A stretch of 7,576 bases of DNA from an uncultured Peptococcaceae bacterium. GTDB taxonomy: Bacteria; Bacillota; Peptococcia; Peptococcales; Peptococcaceae. The notes below the pieces were generated by a model, which was not told where the DNA came from, did not search any database, and saw only the letters and a list, made by a program, of their open reading frames with translations. Positions 6,839 to 7,576 of the stretch are shown here, one piece after another. The stretch spans positions 1-7,576 of the forward strand of contig CABQBF010000131.1 of NCBI GenBank assembly GCA_902462325.1, in the 5' to 3' direction. A program made the position numbers and the translations under genes. The first letter of the stretch is position 1; the number at the start of each line of letters is the position of its first letter.

Positions 6839-6844
6839 CCTCCT
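6839..6844 (-). promoter_or_regulatory. Ribosome-binding site of cydA
   Basis: AGGAGG on the - strand lies 7 bases before ATG 6831-6829. It gives the start strong support. Confidence 0.85.
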
Positions 6845-6883
6845 TCGTGAAATTTTTCTTAATTACTTACCACAGCAGATACC

Positions 6884-6912
6884 ATTTTAAACGCCTTTTT
6901 CTGTTTTCGCAA
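6884..6912 (-). promoter_or_regulatory. Promoter of cydAB
   Basis: On the - strand, TTGCGA (6912-6907, four of six matches) is followed after 17 bases by TAAAAT (6889-6884, five of six). Transcription would start near 6877, leaving a leader of about 46 bases. The core promoter does not overlap the divergent promoter at 6941-6968. A partial Rex-like half site (TTGTGAATTAA, - strand, 6978-6968) lies upstream, but its second half is poor. Confidence 0.6.
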
Positions 6913-6940
6913 GCTTTTTTACACAATTCTTACGCCCATC

Positions 6941-6968
6941 TTGACAAACATTACATTTATGGTAAAAT
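6941..6968 (+). promoter_or_regulatory. Promoter of the helix-turn-helix regulator
   Basis: A perfect TTGACA (6941-6946) is followed after 16 bases by TAAAAT (6963-6968, five of six matches). Transcription would start near 6975, at the left edge of the palindrome at 6977-6996. The leader to ATG 7031 is about 56 bases. AGGTGAT (7021-7027) precedes the ATG with short spacing, and no better site supports the in-frame ATG at codon 10. Confidence 0.7.
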
Positions 6969-6976
6969 TAATTCAC

Positions 6977-6996
6977 AAAGAGTAAATTTACACTTT
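6977..6996. promoter_or_regulatory. Near-perfect 20-bp palindrome at the regulator's transcription start, candidate operator
   Basis: The left half AAAGAGTAAA and right half TTTACACTTT form a dyad with 18 of 20 positions symmetric and a perfect GTAAATTTAC core. It begins about nine bases after the -10 box, where a bound protein would block the + strand promoter. AATTCA (6970-6975) and TGAATT (7000-7005) add further outer symmetry with a small offset, giving an imperfect dyad of 36 bases. The protein encoded at 7031-7489 is the natural candidate ligand; that link is inferred. Confidence 0.5.
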
Positions 6997-7030
6997 TCAT
7001 GAATTCAAAATCAGATTTGCAGGTGATACT

Positions 7031-7489
7031 ATGGAACGGGTTTTATTTGTTTCCCAGATGGACCAAAAATTGAAAGTTATTCGTACTGAATACGGCTTAA
7101 CGCAGGAAAAAATGGCCGATATTCTGGGCATCTCCAAAAAAACGCTGGTGGAAATCGAAAAAGGCCGCCGCTCTCTGGGCTGGAGCGGTGCTGTGACGCT
7201 GGCAGCTCTTTTTGCCGACAGTGAAATTTTGCAAAACGCTTATGGCGGCGAATTATCGGACTTATTGACAGCGCTGGCCTTTCAGCACACCAACGTGACT
7301 TATCCGCCCACCATGGGCGGCAAAATCTGGTGGAAACAGTTGGAGGAATTTGGCGGCTATAAAATTCAGCAAAACATCATTTCTCAGCATTATCGCCTGT
7401 TAACACCCCAGGGCCACCGTATCGTCTCCAGCTTTTCCCGGGAGGACCTGACTCCCTATGTGCAGCAAATCCAGAAAAATTTAGAGTAG
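7031..7489 (+). CDS. Helix-turn-helix (Cro/CI-type) transcriptional regulator
   Basis: The 152-residue protein has an N-terminal Cro/CI-type DNA-binding fold from about residue 13 to 60. LKVIRTEYGLTQEKMADILG is the first part, ISKKTLVEIEKGRRS (34-48) the recognition helix and turn, and VTLAALF the closing helix. The remaining 90 residues (for example TMGGKIWWKQLEEFGGYKIQ at 94-113 and a C-terminal YRLLTPQGHRIVSSFSREDL stretch) are not recognised. They could form a dimerisation or sensing domain, with no cysteine at all and so no redox cluster. The gene is divergent from cydAB across a 199-base gap, with a good promoter and a palindrome at its transcription start, so autoregulation and possible control of cytochrome bd are inferred. 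Start 7031 is preferred because AGGTGAT precedes it. No clear terminator follows. Confidence 0.88.
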   Translation: MERVLFVSQMDQKLKVIRTEYGLTQEKMADILGISKKTLVEIEKGRRSLGWSGAVTLAALFADSEILQNAYGGELSDLLTALAFQHTNVTYPPTMGGKIWWKQLEEFGGYKIQQNIISQHYRLLTPQGHRIVSSFSREDLTPYVQQIQKNLE

Positions 7490-7514
7490 CACTGCTCTGT
7501 TCGCTGGCACAAAA

Positions 7515-7576
7515 ATGGCCTGTGGACACGTCATGAGCTATCCAAAAATCGCATTGCAACCTATCCCCATCATACA
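7515..7576 (+). other. Possible start of a further + strand gene cut by the window edge
   Basis: A frame opens at ATG 7515 (or the in-frame ATG 7533, reading MSYPKIALQPIPII) and stays open to the edge, giving at most 20 codons. There is no clear ribosome site (GGA lies 7 bases before 7533) and no family can be recognised. It is listed only because it sits 25-43 bases after the regulator on the same strand and may be co-transcribed. Confidence 0.2.

Noticed and set aside
6961..6978. Rex-type redox repressor site upstream of cydA
   Set aside because: On the - strand the left half TTGTGAA is perfect, but the right half reads TTTTACC where TTCACAA is expected, so the dyad is not convincing.
7483..7498. 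Short hairpin AGAGTA/TGCTCT after the helix-turn-helix gene as a terminator
   Set aside because: Only six pairs including a G-T, overlapping the stop codon, with no T tract following.
7377..7559. - strand 60-codon frame overlapping the 3' end of the helix-turn-helix gene
   Set aside because: Overlaps a well-supported gene on the other strand, low-information composition, and no ribosome site seen.

Overview
The window looks like a chromosomal segment from a low- to mid-GC Firmicute. The guess is Negativicutes (an Acidaminococcaceae- or Selenomonadales-like gut anaerobe). It rests on strong AGGAGG ribosome-binding sites, sigma-A-type promoters, a short-Q-loop CydA and the overall protein style. 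No rRNA or marker gene is present, so this is only a tentative assignment. No tRNA, rRNA, CRISPR array, insertion sequence or phage gene was seen.

Layout. (1) 1-590, + strand: the effector-binding half of a LysR-type regulator whose DNA-binding half lies left of the window. (2) 641-1585, - strand: a complete second LysR-type regulator, convergent with the first, with a hairpin terminator between them. (3) 1815-4187, - strand: a two-gene unit. An amidohydrolase-fold protein (3348-4187) comes first, followed by an SLC13/DASS-like anion permease (1815-3269). The unit is preceded by a clear promoter and an inverted repeat placed where a LysR activator would bind. The downstream LysR gene has its own promoter and is the natural candidate regulator. 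(4) 4454-6831, - strand: cydA and cydB, the two core subunits of cytochrome bd quinol oxidase, overlapping by 10 bases, with a promoter, good ribosome-binding sites and a strong terminator. (5) 7031-7489, + strand: a small helix-turn-helix regulator divergent from cydA, with its own promoter and a near-perfect 20-bp palindrome over its transcription start. (6) 7490-7576: an edge fragment with only a short open frame.

How the genes may work together. The permease would bring in an organic anion (dicarboxylate or similar), the amidohydrolase-fold enzyme would act on it or a derivative, and the LysR protein would switch the pair on. The substrate cannot be read from the sequence. The cytochrome bd pair would let an otherwise anaerobic cell consume traces of oxygen and take electrons from quinol. 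The divergent regulator probably controls itself and perhaps cydAB.

Most worth a second look: the amidohydrolase has lost nearly all of the usual metal ligands, and two inverted repeats sit in the promoter regions at 4284-4312 and 6970-7005. Two annotated starts also look too long. Ribosome-binding sites favour starts at 3269 and 4187 over the longer open frames (3284 and 4235).
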